From: Loripinus fragilis
Taxonomy: Eukaryota > Mollusca > Bivalvia > Lucinida > Lucinidae
DNA length: 64,000 nucleotides
Direction: 5' to 3'
NCBI GenBank assembly: GCA_964019695.1
Contig: OZ026522.1
Span: 74,865,601-74,929,600, forward strand
A program made the position numbers and the translations under genes. The notes beneath the pieces were generated by a model. It did no database searches, was not told where the DNA came from, and saw only the letters and a list, made by a program, of their open reading frames with translations. This document shows positions 41,137 to 51,850 of the stretch, piece after piece (the first letter of the stretch is position 1; each line of letters starts with the position of its first letter).

Positions 41137-42550
41137 ATAAGCATTGCTTATTGACTTTTTTTCATTTAACCCATCAATGCCTAGTGTTCCCCCAAATGGG
41201 ATGTGGAAATATTTTTTGTGTAAAATTTTGATTATCTTCATTATTTATGAAATAGGCAAGCCTAATGGGCAACCAACCAATTTTTTTAGAGGATAGCACA
41301 GTATACAGTATTCTTGTGAGTTGGTACTCGTGTGAGTAAAAACCTCACTCTGAGTATATGGAAATCAAATTTAGCTGTAAAATAATTCTGCAAGCTATTG
41401 GGCCCTTAAAGTCCCTGTTGGATATCATTAGGTCTGTTCCTATATACAATTGCCTCTTTCAAAGGTGCAACGATGCACGAGGCATTTGGCATTTGGCACA
41501 AGATGTTATCATTTCGTGACGTAACATTATAAGATTGGTGATGTCACATCATGGGAAAATTTCAGCCACTTGCTTGAAAGAGCGATCATTAACTTCCAAG
41601 CTCTTGGTGATTGAACAAATTTTATGGCTAAAATATGACTTAGATATTAATTAAGAATTTATCTTCGCAATTCAAATTATTTTTTTGCATTGTTTCATTG
41701 TCAAAAATCATCACAACACATTTTCTATGGTAGAATAAGGTTTTACTTTTATCTAATTCGACTCTGTATAGATACCGGAATTCGGGGACTGAAAGAAAAA
41801 CTTACTTTCATGCCGCAAATGAATAGAAAAGAACCTAATTGTAACAGCAACCAACTTTGTGGTTGGTTGCTATAAACATATATATTGGGTACCCACATCA
41901 CATATGAAAATTAATTTATTAGCACTCAAGAGGCCTAGGAGATGTACATGAATGTTAGAGCCAGATGAAAGGCGGTCTTCTGATGTGATTTATATTTGCA
42001 AAATCTTCAATAGTCAATGCAAATAGCCCTTTAGTATTATATAATAAATACAGTGGCAGATCTAGATGGGGTTCAGGAGGTTCTTCTTAAATATCCTATG
42101 AAAATGAAATAATTTGGTCTCAGTGGTTTCATTTTCATGGGGTATTGAAGAAAAATGAGATAAAATAAGTAAAGCAAACACCCCACACCTTTATATGAAC
42201 CCCCTTTCCAGAAATTCTGGATCTGCCCCTGAAATATTGTCAAATAACATCCTGAGGAATCAGATTATCTATCAAGGTGCACATTTCGAAGGATGATAAT
42301 TGTGACAATCACCCTCTCAAGAATGTAATATTCATTTTATTATATTGAACATTATTCTTTTATTTTCTACGCTTTTCCTCTTACCAGGCTGAGGTAGGTC
42401 CCAAAAGGCAACACAATGGATAACCAATTTTTATCTCTCAGATATAACCTCAATCGAGGTATTAGTATGGTAATGGTCTATTGTCTATCCTTTATTGTCC
42501 GTTTAGATTTTCAAAGAAGTGTATCTCTAATTTTAGCTGGCCAATTATAT
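41137..42550. other. Intronic stretch, no gene
   Basis: No supported coding and no complete transposon recognised. Confidence 0.4.
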
Positions 42551-42756
42551 TGAAACTTGTCTTATGCGGTCACTCAAAAACAGACAAAAAAGGTCTTAAA
42601 GACATATGGTAGCTTAATGAAGGTCGAAAGTATTGCAGAATGCTCTCTTGGAGCATTCTCTTGGAGCATTCTGCATTACTTTTGACCTGCATTAAGCAAT
42701 AAGGGGTCTTGAAAATCAATTTTTGGTCTTCTTTTTGAGTGGCAGGTTTTACTGTA
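42551..42756. mobile_element. Palindromic MITE, 'CAGTAAAACCTGTCTTAA' family, worn copy
   Basis: 'tgaaacttgtcttatgcggt' left, 'gagtggcaggttttactgta' right; core contains a 14-nt local duplication 'tctcttggagcattc'. Confidence 0.75.
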
Positions 42757-43036
42757 TGATCAATTTCATGTTAAGCATCATCAGGTAGGGCAAAGGATGC
42801 ATAAGGTTTTTGGGCTGATTAACTTGTAATAGAAAAAAAACTTTAAAAATCTTCTTCTAAGTATGTTTAAGAAATAGATCATCTCTAGAAGTGAATAGTT
42901 GTGTAATAATTCACTGTTTGGAGGTCAATTCACTCAGTTGTAAAGAAGATCAAATTGCAGCCCGAGTGATTTATCTTTATACAACTGACCGACAAACAGT
43001 GAATTATTACACGACAGTATATGCACAAGAGCTGAT

Positions 43037-45586
43037 TGTTACGACATAAAGCCGGTCAGGAAGGAAGAGGGGAAATCTTATTGGAAAATTCCTTTATGCG
43101 ATGACGATGCTACCAGGGAAAAATAATGCACACAACTAGCAAAAACTTTTCAGTACTTTATGTACTAAGAAAACATCAACAACACATTAATATACAATGA
43201 CACCACCTACGCTGTTATTTCTGGCTAATTGACCATCCTATACTAGAGCAAGTTGCCACTCCAAGATCGTTTCAATTAGAACCAATCTTGGACTGTCCTG
43301 TTCTAGATGTACGTCAACTAGTCAGAAATAAGAGACGTAAAGAATATGATTAACATATAGCTTAAGTTCTCATAAAGAAAAAAACAATTGGGCCCTTTAA
43401 TATTTCAGTTCTCGTATTGACGAGAAATCTCGAGATTATACGCGTCTCGCGAACACTATGTCTTCTAAGCTGCACGTGTGTCTACTTCAGACCATCGGCC
43501 CTGAGGTGATCGAGCCTGTACTTTGGTCGTCACTGGATTCACGTAATCGTAATATTTGTTACGCGTAATGCTGATCGTCGCTCAAGACGTCAGAATTTAT
43601 ATATATAGGTCTTCCTGATCATATCCCCACGTTGGGGTGTCAGATTCACATATAACCATTCAAGCCGGTTGGCTTCCCATTCGAGTGTGCTACGTTGTAA
43701 CGATTGGGCCTTGATCCACGCTGGTCGTGGCCTGAGGGGGACAACTAATATGTGCCCTCAGGTGATAATCAACGGCTCACCAACATTCAGCCTCCAACGT
43801 AGGAGGGGACACAAGAGACAATTCTGCAAAAAACAATCTATATTTAGAATCTCAGAATCACTCTTTTGCGTCAATAATGGGGTTGTTCGTTCGAAGTTCA
43901 CAAAAATAGAAATAATTTCAGTGGTCTTACTCTTTTAAATTACAACCTAACCCCATAAGCGCGCGATTAGCCCTCACCTGTGGGTGTATGGCTAACGGCT
44001 CCCATGCGGTTAGGATGGATCGGCTCTTCTAAATATCCACACTTCAAATTATATAATAGAGAAGTATTTTTAGTGACTGGCCTATGTCAGCGCTAAACAA
44101 TACCTCTTATGCCAAACGAACAAACCCATACGTAACAAACTCTTCTATACACTGTCGTAACATCACCCTGGTTGAGACGCTATCGCAGCCGAAACATCCA
44201 GATCCCGTGGCCCTTTTTCCCTTCAAGGTCACGTTATCTAGATAGTTTCGAGGTTTACAAATACTGATACCAATTCTCTTAAAATTCCAGGAAAAAGGTT
44301 GAACAGTGTGGTGCCGACGTAACGTTTGGACGTTTACGTCGGACATCACCCTGCCCACGCACTCTTTTCGTACATGTATAACGTATCAGTTGTAAACAAC
44401 TAATTATGACCTCTCGGCAAAAAATATTTACATCAATATTGAGAGATTACATTCTGCTGTTTTATGTGTGTAAAACCGTACAATGCTTTCTTACATTTAT
44501 TTTGGTGTAACACAAAATATTTTACATTTACTTTGGTGTAACGAAAATATCTTACATTTACTTTGGTGTAACAAAAAAAAAATATTTTACATATACTTTG
44601 GTGTAACATTACACCTACCTAAAAACATACATGTCAGCTATCACCTTATTTATGTAAGTGTGTTGTAGTGTATGCACCTAACCCTTATTCTTATATGCGT
44701 CAGATATAACTCGAGGTGACACATACAGGTCGCTACAGAAAGTCGATTATCACTGGCAGTCAAATCGTCTTTCCAACAACGCCGTACAAATCACAACAAT
44801 TTAAAATCTAGCTGCTAAAATTGTTTTTCACCTATCGGTCCCTGGTAAATCTTTCAGCATGCCATTATAGTTTTAGGTGCAGGCCCGACATGGCCTGTGA
44901 CTACTTTTGTCCGAAATAACCCGACGAGTCCATCCGGACAGCTTTTACTATAGCCGCAAGAATGGTCCCAGCAGATTTTTAGGCAATACGCATGTGCGTA
45001 ACTTCATACGCAAGTGCGTAACAATCGCTATTTTCACCGAAAAAAGGGGACATTATTGATAACACCCGAAAGAACTCATACACGGAATGCTGGCCGATTC
45101 AACAGACGACAAAATAGAAAACGAGTGACTTATTATTTCAATACAATGTGACATGCTAGAGACATCGCGATTCAATGCAATTACATGAATCGCCATCGCC
45201 CTGTCATGTACAATATCAACACAGTAACAATATATATAACTTCACGTACCTTTTATAATAATGAATAGCATCTCTATATCGAACCTTTCAACGGTATGTT
45301 TAAAATGTCCCCTAACAAGAATGGGAAATTCCATCCTTTATATATTGAAAAACGCACAAGATTTCCGAGATATTCAAGAAGAATAAGGAAAACGTGCAAG
45401 CGTTGATAAATATAGATACAATGAATTCCATCTCAGACAAACCGACCTTTTATTGGGACTATCAATAGAAAGAGTACCGTATCATGGTTCGAATAGGTGA
45501 CCAGGTGCATACCTAAACCACTGCGTATTTGTGCGTATACGCAACCATAGCTGATTCTGTTATTCCAGCCATTCTGTATCGTAACA
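43037..45586 (-). repeat. Gypsy 3' LTR (left)
   Basis: Starts tgttacgacataaagccgg and ends gtatcgtaaca, the TG...CA ends of an LTR. It carries four tandem copies of a roughly 35-bp unit 'tttactttggtgtaac' at about 44490-44610 and a pair of 'acgcatgtgcgtaac / acgcaagtgcgtaac' near 44987-45022. Confidence 0.95.
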
Positions 45587-45604
45587 AAGGCCCTTCCTTT
45601 TGGG
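45587..45604 (-). other. Gypsy polypurine tract region
   Basis: On the minus strand this reads caaaaggaagggccttt just before the 3' LTR. Purine-rich with a short pyrimidine interruption; position fits the plus-strand primer of an LTR element. Confidence 0.6.
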
Positions 45605-45710
45605 AGAAAAAGGAATGATTTTTTCTTACGATACACGATGCAGAAAAGAAGGAATAATACAGAATAAATATATAATACTACATATATACACGTGCGACTT
45701 AAATGGCGGA

Positions 45711-48700
45711 CTACCTGGAAAGATAGTCTGCCCCCACATTGTCTTGTCCTCGGATTGCCACAATCCTAAATCTGTATGGTTGGAGCTTTAATGCCCAACG
45801 CATAATTCTGGGATTCAATGCCTTAGCAGTCTGCATGAATGATAGGGGTTTGTGATCACATTCCAGGATAAATTCTTCCCCAAAGAGATATTTCCTGGAC
45901 TTTTCAATTGCCCAAATAATTGCTAAGCATTCTTTCTCAATTACAGAATAATTTCTTTCCCGGGGTAACAACTTCTTACTAGCGTAGGCAATTGGTAATT
46001 TACCTTCCCCCTCAAATTCTTGCAGCAGTACAGCTCCGATTCCTATATCGGACGCGTCTGATCTAAGTATGAATGGTTTCCCTTCATTAAAGACAGGCAA
46101 TCTCAGAATAGGGGAGGATGTAAGACGACTTTTCAACGTTTGAAAAGCCCTTTCGTGATGACTAAGCCAGTCCTTAATTCGGTTTGGGCGATCTTTCTTC
46201 GTTAGATCGGTTAAAGGTGCTGCAATTTCAGAGAAATTGGGGATGAATTTCCGAAAGAACCCAGCTAAACCCAAAAAACCTCGGACTTGTTTCTTAGTAA
46301 CGGGCCTTTGTGCATCTTTAACAGCCTGTATCTTGTCATCTTTAGGCCTTAATGTTTGGTCTTGAATATTATGGCCTAGGCATTCAATTTCACTGTACCC
46401 TATTTTACACTTAGAGGGTTTTGCGGTAAGTTTAGCAGCTCGCAATCTATCTAAGGTGGCCTTTATGGATTTTAAATGTTTTTCCCAAGTTTCCGTGAAA
46501 ATCCACATGTCATCTACGAAGCTATCGACATTTCTCAGACCTTGCAATACTATGCGTATGAGACGACAAAAAGAGGCCCCCGCATTAACTAAACCGAAAG
46601 GCATGGTTTTAAACTGGAATAATCCCCTAGGTGTTTCAAAGGCTGTATATGGCCTTGACCTTTTGCTGAGGCCTAATTGCCAGTAACCTTTACATAAATC
46701 CATTTGCGAATAGAACCTATGCCCTGACATTCTATTAATAACTTCCTCCATATTTGGCATAGGTTCCGCATCGAATTCCGTAACCTTATTAAGCTTGCGG
46801 AAGTCAATACAGAATCTAACCAACCCATCTTTTTTTGGAACTAACACAATGGGCGAAGAGTAAGGAGAGATCGAAGGTTCGATCACGCCTAGCTCAATCA
46901 TCTCATCTATTTCAGATTCCATTATCTCTCTGGTTTTATATGGTAAAGGGTAACCCTTAGACCTAACAGGTTCTGCAGTTGATAATTTGATATCATGCTC
47001 CAATAATTCGGTCTTGCCTGGTATACTAGTCAGTACATCTGGGTATTTGGCCAGTAATTCTTTGACCTCTTTTTTCTTTTCGTCTGTAAGTTCGTCCGAG
47101 ATACTAACATCTCGATATGTCTCAATTTCCTTATTAGAAGGAAATGTACAGTCCTCAAGTGAATACTCGTCACTTTCGTCGTCATCATCTTCGCTTAACG
47201 GCATTCTCGCTTCGGCGGATAATAAGCAGTGAGATGCTTCAGTTTTCCGTTCAACATAGAGCCTCAAAATATTGGCGTGATATGTATGGATGTAACCGTT
47301 TATGTTTACACGGTAGTCAACACGGTTCAACACTTCTACTATCTCGAACGGTCCCCGCCATTGTAGTAATAACTTATTACTATCGGTAGGGAGTAATAAT
47401 AGAACTTTATCTCCCACTTTGAAAGAACGAGGTTTCGCTCGTCGATCATAATACACCTTTTGTTTTCCTTGCACTTTTTGTAAATTTTTCATTGCCAACT
47501 CGCAAGTATGCTCGAGACGTTTTCGTAAATTTATCACGTAATCATCGGTTGAGTGAACCTCTTCATCTTCCACTTCGTCTGTCCATAATTCTCTTAAAAT
47601 TGCCATCGGACCGCGTACGTTTCGTCCATACAATAATTCAAACGGCGAAAATCCTAAAGACTCCTGAGGTACTTCCCTAACTGCAAATAAGAGTGCAGGA
47701 AGATACCTATCCCAATCCTTAGGGCGTTCAGCGCACATTCTTCGCAATATTTGTTTGAGCGTCGCGTGTGATCGCTCTACTAAACCATTACATTGAGCAT
47801 GAAATGCTGACGTAGTCAGCTGCTGTAATGATAGCAATCTTGCTACTTCCTTCATAATTTCAGACGTGAATTGTGATCCACAGTCCGTTAACATTTCATC
47901 GGGTACGCCAACCCTACTAAACATCTCAACTAATGCTTCTGCTACGCGCTCGGTCTTGATACTAGGTAATGCAATGGCCTCAGGATAACGCGTCGCATAA
48001 TCCATCATTGTTAAAATGTATCTTGATCGGTTGTTCGATCGGGGCTCAAATGGTCCTACAATATCTACTGCTACACGCTTAAAAGGAGTATCGATTAATG
48101 GTAGCCGACCTAAAGGCACCTTTGCTACCCTGCCCTTTTGAACGGTCCTTTGACATATGTCGCAGGATTTGCAGAAACGTGTCACGTCGCCGCAAACACC
48201 CGGCCAAAAAAATTCTGCCACTACCCGATCGATCGTCTTTTGAATGCCTAAATGGCCTGCCATGAGCGATTCATGGGCCAAAGTCATAACCCTATCAGTC
48301 AGACTCGAAGGTACAACCAGCTGCGAAGTAGTTTTACCACGCAAAGTAAACTGCCGATAGATTAACCCCTTCTTCATTATGAACTTTGTCTCTCCGCGGT
48401 GTATGCCCCGACTCACGGTCACGTTGCCTAACTCTACTCGCTTCCGTATATTCGAGAGCTTTGGATCCGAAGCCTGATCCAACTCGATTGCATTCCTATC
48501 ACTATTGATAATCTGATCTGGGACTTTAAGTTTTTTATATGTATGCTCGTCCTTTTTCGCTTGTGACCTAGTTACTACGCTCGCTGCGAAATGTGACATA
48601 TCTGGCAATTTCGATCCGTCGATGTTCCCTATAACTAGATCATACAAAGTATCCTCCATGCATAAGGCTTCTGTAGTGCCATTAAAAAATGGACACTCCA

Positions 48701-49817
48701 CGCTAATACGCGCCACTGGGTATTTCAGTTTGGACTCATTAATAAGAGTAACATCTAACTCTTTCCCTAACATTTGCTCATCGGATACTAAGTCCCTTCT
48801 AACCACTACACCGGTACAACCTGTATCTCTCAAAACTCTGACCTCCTTCCCATTTACGGTACCTACCGCCGTCGGTAGTCTAGATCTTAAAAAATAGCAA
48901 GTACCCTTGCTATCATTATGGGGATTCTCCTTATAATTATCAATTGGGTCGTGCATTTTAGCATGATACACGCTATGCACTCCCTTATCTGTACTTTGTT
49001 CTCCCTTTACTTTACAAAAGTTGACCTGATGGTCGACTTTATCATTATTATAGTTCCTATTGGAATTCCTACCGGGAGCTGACTGATTCTGACGGTAATT
49101 ATTACGGCCTCGATTCCAATTACGACCCCTATTTTGCCATTTTCCCCCTTGATTTGGAGAATTAAATTCAGCACTTGATGCTATTTCCGTACCAGCCGAC
49201 ACCCTCTTGCTCTTGTTGTGCCAAAAATTATGTGTTTGATGGGCTTTACCACAAATCTTACAAGAAATATTTGATTTTCGATCAACCTGATTTCCATAAT
49301 TATGCGGAACTTGACTCTTAGTCTCACGATGCCCTTTTGCGACGCATCCGGGAACTCCACCCCTTGCATCGGCGAACAAATCCGCTTCATGGGCTAACTC
49401 ACCCAGGGCCTTAAACGTCTTAGGTTTGAGATACAAATAGAGCTCATGACTGCAACAGTCAAGGAACTGGTCTCGGGCCAAAAAATCACAAACCGCCTCG
49501 TAGGTCTTTTCGACCTTAGCCAAACCTAGCCATTTATCAAGGTAGCTCGCTAGCCTACCGCTAAATTGTCTGAAAGTTTCGGCTTTCTCGGGTCTACAAT
49601 CCCTAAATTTCTTACGAAAAGATCGTTCGGTGAGGTCGAAATTAGTAAGCAGAGCCTCCTTAATCTGACCATAATCCGACTGGTCATCTCTGGAAAGCCT
49701 AACGAAGACTTCCAAAGCGCGTCCCTTTAATAAGGCACTTAAGTATGATGCCCACATGGACGGGTCCCATTTATTTGACAAAGCATAACTTTCGAACCTA
49801 GTTAAATAGCTATCCAT
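45711..49817 (-). CDS. Gypsy Gag-Pol polyprotein, order Gag-PR-IN-RT-RNase H
   Basis: 1,368-residue open frame without internal stops. Residues about 1-160 are a Gag capsid-like region resembling SCAN-type Gag (FRQFSGRLASYLDKWL); a C-x2-C-x3-H knuckle lies at about 186-200 (CKICGKAH). Protease DTG with Asp331. Integrase: HHCC finger (HLGIQKT, CKSCDICQ) and catalytic Asp585, Asp645, Glu681, a DD35E spacing. RT about 950-1180 with FVDD at 1100-1103 in place of YVDD; RNase H about 1240-1350 (LRSDASD, ECDHKPL). Integrase before RT is the hallmark of Gmr1-like elements, unlike ordinary Gypsy. The first Met shown may not be the true start, because the upstream frame is continuous except for one stop. 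Confidence 0.94.
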   Translation of the reverse strand: MDSYLTRFESYALSNKWDPSMWASYLSALLKGRALEVFVRLSRDDQSDYGQIKEALLTNFDLTERSFRKKFRDCRPEKAETFRQFSGRLASYLDKWLGLAKVEKTYEAVCDFLARDQFLDCCSHELYLYLKPKTFKALGELAHEADLFADARGGVPGCVAKGHRETKSQVPHNYGNQVDRKSNISCKICGKAHQTHNFWHNKSKRVSAGTEIASSAEFNSPNQGGKWQNRGRNWNRGRNNYRQNQSAPGRNSNRNYNNDKVDHQVNFCKVKGEQSTDKGVHSVYHAKMHDPIDNYKENPHNDSKGTCYFLRSRLPTAVGTVNGKEVRVLRDTGCTGVVVRRDLVSDEQMLGKELDVTLINESKLKYPVARISVECPFFNGTTEALCMEDTLYDLVIGNIDGSKLPDMSHFAASVVTRSQAKKDEHTYKKLKVPDQIINSDRNAIELDQASDPKLSNIRKRVELGNVTVSRGIHRGETKFIMKKGLIYRQFTLRGKTTSQLVVPSSLTDRVMTLAHESLMAGHLGIQKTIDRVVAEFFWPGVCGDVTRFCKSCDICQRTVQKGRVAKVPLGRLPLIDTPFKRVAVDIVGPFEPRSNNRSRYILTMMDYATRYPEAIALPSIKTERVAEALVEMFSRVGVPDEMLTDCGSQFTSEIMKEVARLLSLQQLTTSAFHAQCNGLVERSHATLKQILRRMCAERPKDWDRYLPALLFAVREVPQESLGFSPFELLYGRNVRGPMAILRELWTDEVEDEEVHSTDDYVINLRKRLEHTCELAMKNLQKVQGKQKVYYDRRAKPRSFKVGDKVLLLLPTDSNKLLLQWRGPFEIVEVLNRVDYRVNINGYIHTYHANILRLYVERKTEASHCLLSAEARMPLSEDDDDESDEYSLEDCTFPSNKEIETYRDVSISDELTDEKKKEVKELLAKYPDVLTSIPGKTELLEHDIKLSTAEPVRSKGYPLPYKTREIMESEIDEMIELGVIEPSISPYSSPIVLVPKKDGLVRFCIDFRKLNKVTEFDAEPMPNMEEVINRMSGHRFYSQMDLCKGYWQLGLSKRSRPYTAFETPRGLFQFKTMPFGLVNAGASFCRLIRIVLQGLRNVDSFVDDMWIFTETWEKHLKSIKATLDRLRAAKLTAKPSKCKIGYSEIECLGHNIQDQTLRPKDDKIQAVKDAQRPVTKKQVRGFLGLAGFFRKFIPNFSEIAAPLTDLTKKDRPNRIKDWLSHHERAFQTLKSRLTSSPILRLPVFNEGKPFILRSDASDIGIGAVLLQEFEGEGKLPIAYASKKLLPRERNYSVIEKECLAIIWAIEKSRKYLFGEEFILECDHKPLSFMQTAKALNPRIMRWALKLQPYRFRIVAIRGQDNVGADYLSR

Positions 49818-49925
49818 CTTATCCGTATGTTCGTCAAAGTATGGAAGCTTGGGACTCCTAGGATTTGAACTTTTCTCTTTGGGCCCCCAGGGATGTGAAG
49901 TGGTCTCGGCCTCGATTTTTTTTAG

Positions 49926-50264
49926 TTACACTTCGGCCTCAATTTTTTTTAGCGCAATTTCTTTCTCCATTTCCATTTCCTTATCCTTGCGCGCGGCCTC
50001 AATTTTCAATTTTTCCGCCTCAATCCTTAACTTTTCCAATTCCCGATCCTTATCTTTTTGCTCCCTATCTTTCACTTTTTGCTCCCTTTCTTTATCTTTT
50101 TGCTCCCTTTCTTTATCTTTTTGCTCGGCCTCCCTTTTCTCTTTTTCATATTCCCTTTGGGCCAACCTTTCCTCCCTTTCTAAATCTTGTTGCCTCTTAA
50201 GATAATCCCTTAGTTCTTGCCCTTCATATCCTAATTCCCGTGCTAATGAAATATGTTTATCCAT
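49926..50264 (-). CDS. Gypsy Gag N-terminal charged coiled-coil
   Basis: 112 residues, starting MDKHISLARELGYEGQELRD, then repeated KEREQKD-type heptads to a TAA stop. It is in the same frame as the 1,368-residue polyprotein, separated by this single TAA (followed by CTA) and about 36 sense codons. Either the stop is read through to couple the two or it is a recent nonsense mutation; the LTR age favours either. The highly charged coiled coil would sit at the N-terminus of Gag. Confidence 0.8.
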   Translation of the reverse strand: MDKHISLARELGYEGQELRDYLKRQQDLEREERLAQREYEKEKREAEQKDKEREQKDKEREQKVKDREQKDKDRELEKLRIEAEKLKIEAARKDKEMEMEKEIALKKIEAEV

Positions 50265-51072
50265 TTTAGCCTATTGTTGGGAATGGTATAAGTCAACCAT
50301 ACTGTTGAAAATAAATAAGGGTTCGCTTTGTCCCTTTAAGATAGGTATGGGCTAACCAACGTTCGCGCTGGTAAACTAATAATTTTACTAGGGATTTAAT
50401 GATGTTACATATGAGTAACATAAAGTACAACGTATAAGAGATCACCACGGAAAGGTGCCTAGGATATATATCAACCTTAAATAGGCCTTCACTAAACGTA
50501 TTTGACTAAAAAACGTCATTCATTTTCTCGCATTTACGTCAAGAAATGTATACCTACGCGATATTAATATAAACGCGTTACAGTCAAGTCAACAGTCACT
50601 TGTCATAGCAAGACATAATAATTGACTAAAATAATCTTTCTATGGACTTCTTCTAATAATAGAAATCAGTTGAGTGGCGTCACACACTATGACGTCACTG
50701 AGGTGATTTAAATTATTAGTACCCTCAAACGATATGAAATTTTCCACATCAGTATCCTTAATTAATAGGAATACAGGGCATAAGCCAATACACAATGATA
50801 TGGGTAAAGTAAAGGTGGACAAGTCTAATAATTAAACTCTGTCAAATTTTCCTTGGGTTTTATACCCTAATGGCAATCCACAGAACAAGAAAGTATGGGT
50901 CCCCTCAGAATGTTATGTGATGACTTATTTACATGTGTCGCACTTCATCACAGGGGAACGCATGCAATCAGTACTGTGTGTTGACACTCACCACCTTTCT
51001 TGTAAAGAAAAACTACTAGTGTGCGCCCGTAGCAACGTCACAGCAGAGAAATTTGCCAATAAAACCTCAAAA
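50265..51072 (-). other. Gypsy leader, non-coding
   Basis: Between the first Gag Met and the primer-binding site. No supported coding; expected to hold the packaging signal. Confidence 0.5.
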
Positions 51073-51090
51073 ATCCCACTTCTGACACCA
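51073..51090 (-). other. Gypsy primer-binding site, tRNA-Leu type
   Basis: The plus strand reads atcccacttctgacacca, which equals the 3' end of animal tRNA-Leu (CCA included) with one mismatch. It lies one base from the LTR start at 51092, exactly where minus-strand synthesis is primed. Confidence 0.88.
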
Positions 51091-51091
51091 T

Positions 51092-51850
51092 TGTTACGAC
51101 ATAAAGCCGGTCAGGAAGGAAGAGGGGAAATCTTATTGGAAAATTCCTTTATGCGATGACGATGCTACCAGGGAAAAATAATGCACACAACTAGCAAAAA
51201 CTTTTCAGTACTTTATGTACTAAGAAAACATCAACAACACATTAATATACAATGACACCACCTACGCTGTTATTTCTGGCTAATTGACCATCCTATACTA
51301 GAGCAAGTTGCCACTCCAAGATCGTTTCAATTAGAACCAATCTTGGACTGTCCTGTTCTAGATGTACGTCAACTAGTCAGAAATAAGAGACGTAAAGAAT
51401 ATGATTAACATATAGCTTAAGTTCTCATAAAGAAAAAAACAATTGGGCCCTTTAATATTTCAGTTCTCGTATTGACGAGAAATCTCGAGATTATACGCGT
51501 CTCGCGAACACTATGTCTTCTAAGCTGCACGTGTGTCTACTTCAGACCATCGGCGCTGAGGTGATCGAGCCTGTACTTTGGTCGTCACTGGATTCACATA
51601 ATCGTAATATTTGTTACGCGTAATGCTGATCGTCGCTCAAGACGTCAGAATTTATATATATAGGTCTTCCTGATCATATCCCCACGTTGGGGTGTCAGAT
51701 TCACATATAACCATTCAAGCCGGTTGGCTTCCCATTCGAGTGTGCTACGTTGTAACGATTGGGCCTTGATCCACGCTGGTCGTGGCCTGAGGTGGACAAC
51801 TAATATGTGCCCTCAGGTGATAATCAACGGCTCACCAACATTCAGCCTCC
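51092..51850 (-). repeat. Gypsy 5' LTR, first piece
   Basis: Matches 43037-43795 base for base in length with three noticed substitutions (for example ggcgctgag for ggccctgag). Broken after acattcagcctcc by the LINE insertion; the second piece resumes at 61797. Confidence 0.95.

Noticed and set aside
43669..44668. Small frames duplicated at 44107/62121 and 44483/62497
   Set aside because: They are in the two copies of the Gypsy LTR; duplication reflects the LTR, not coding.
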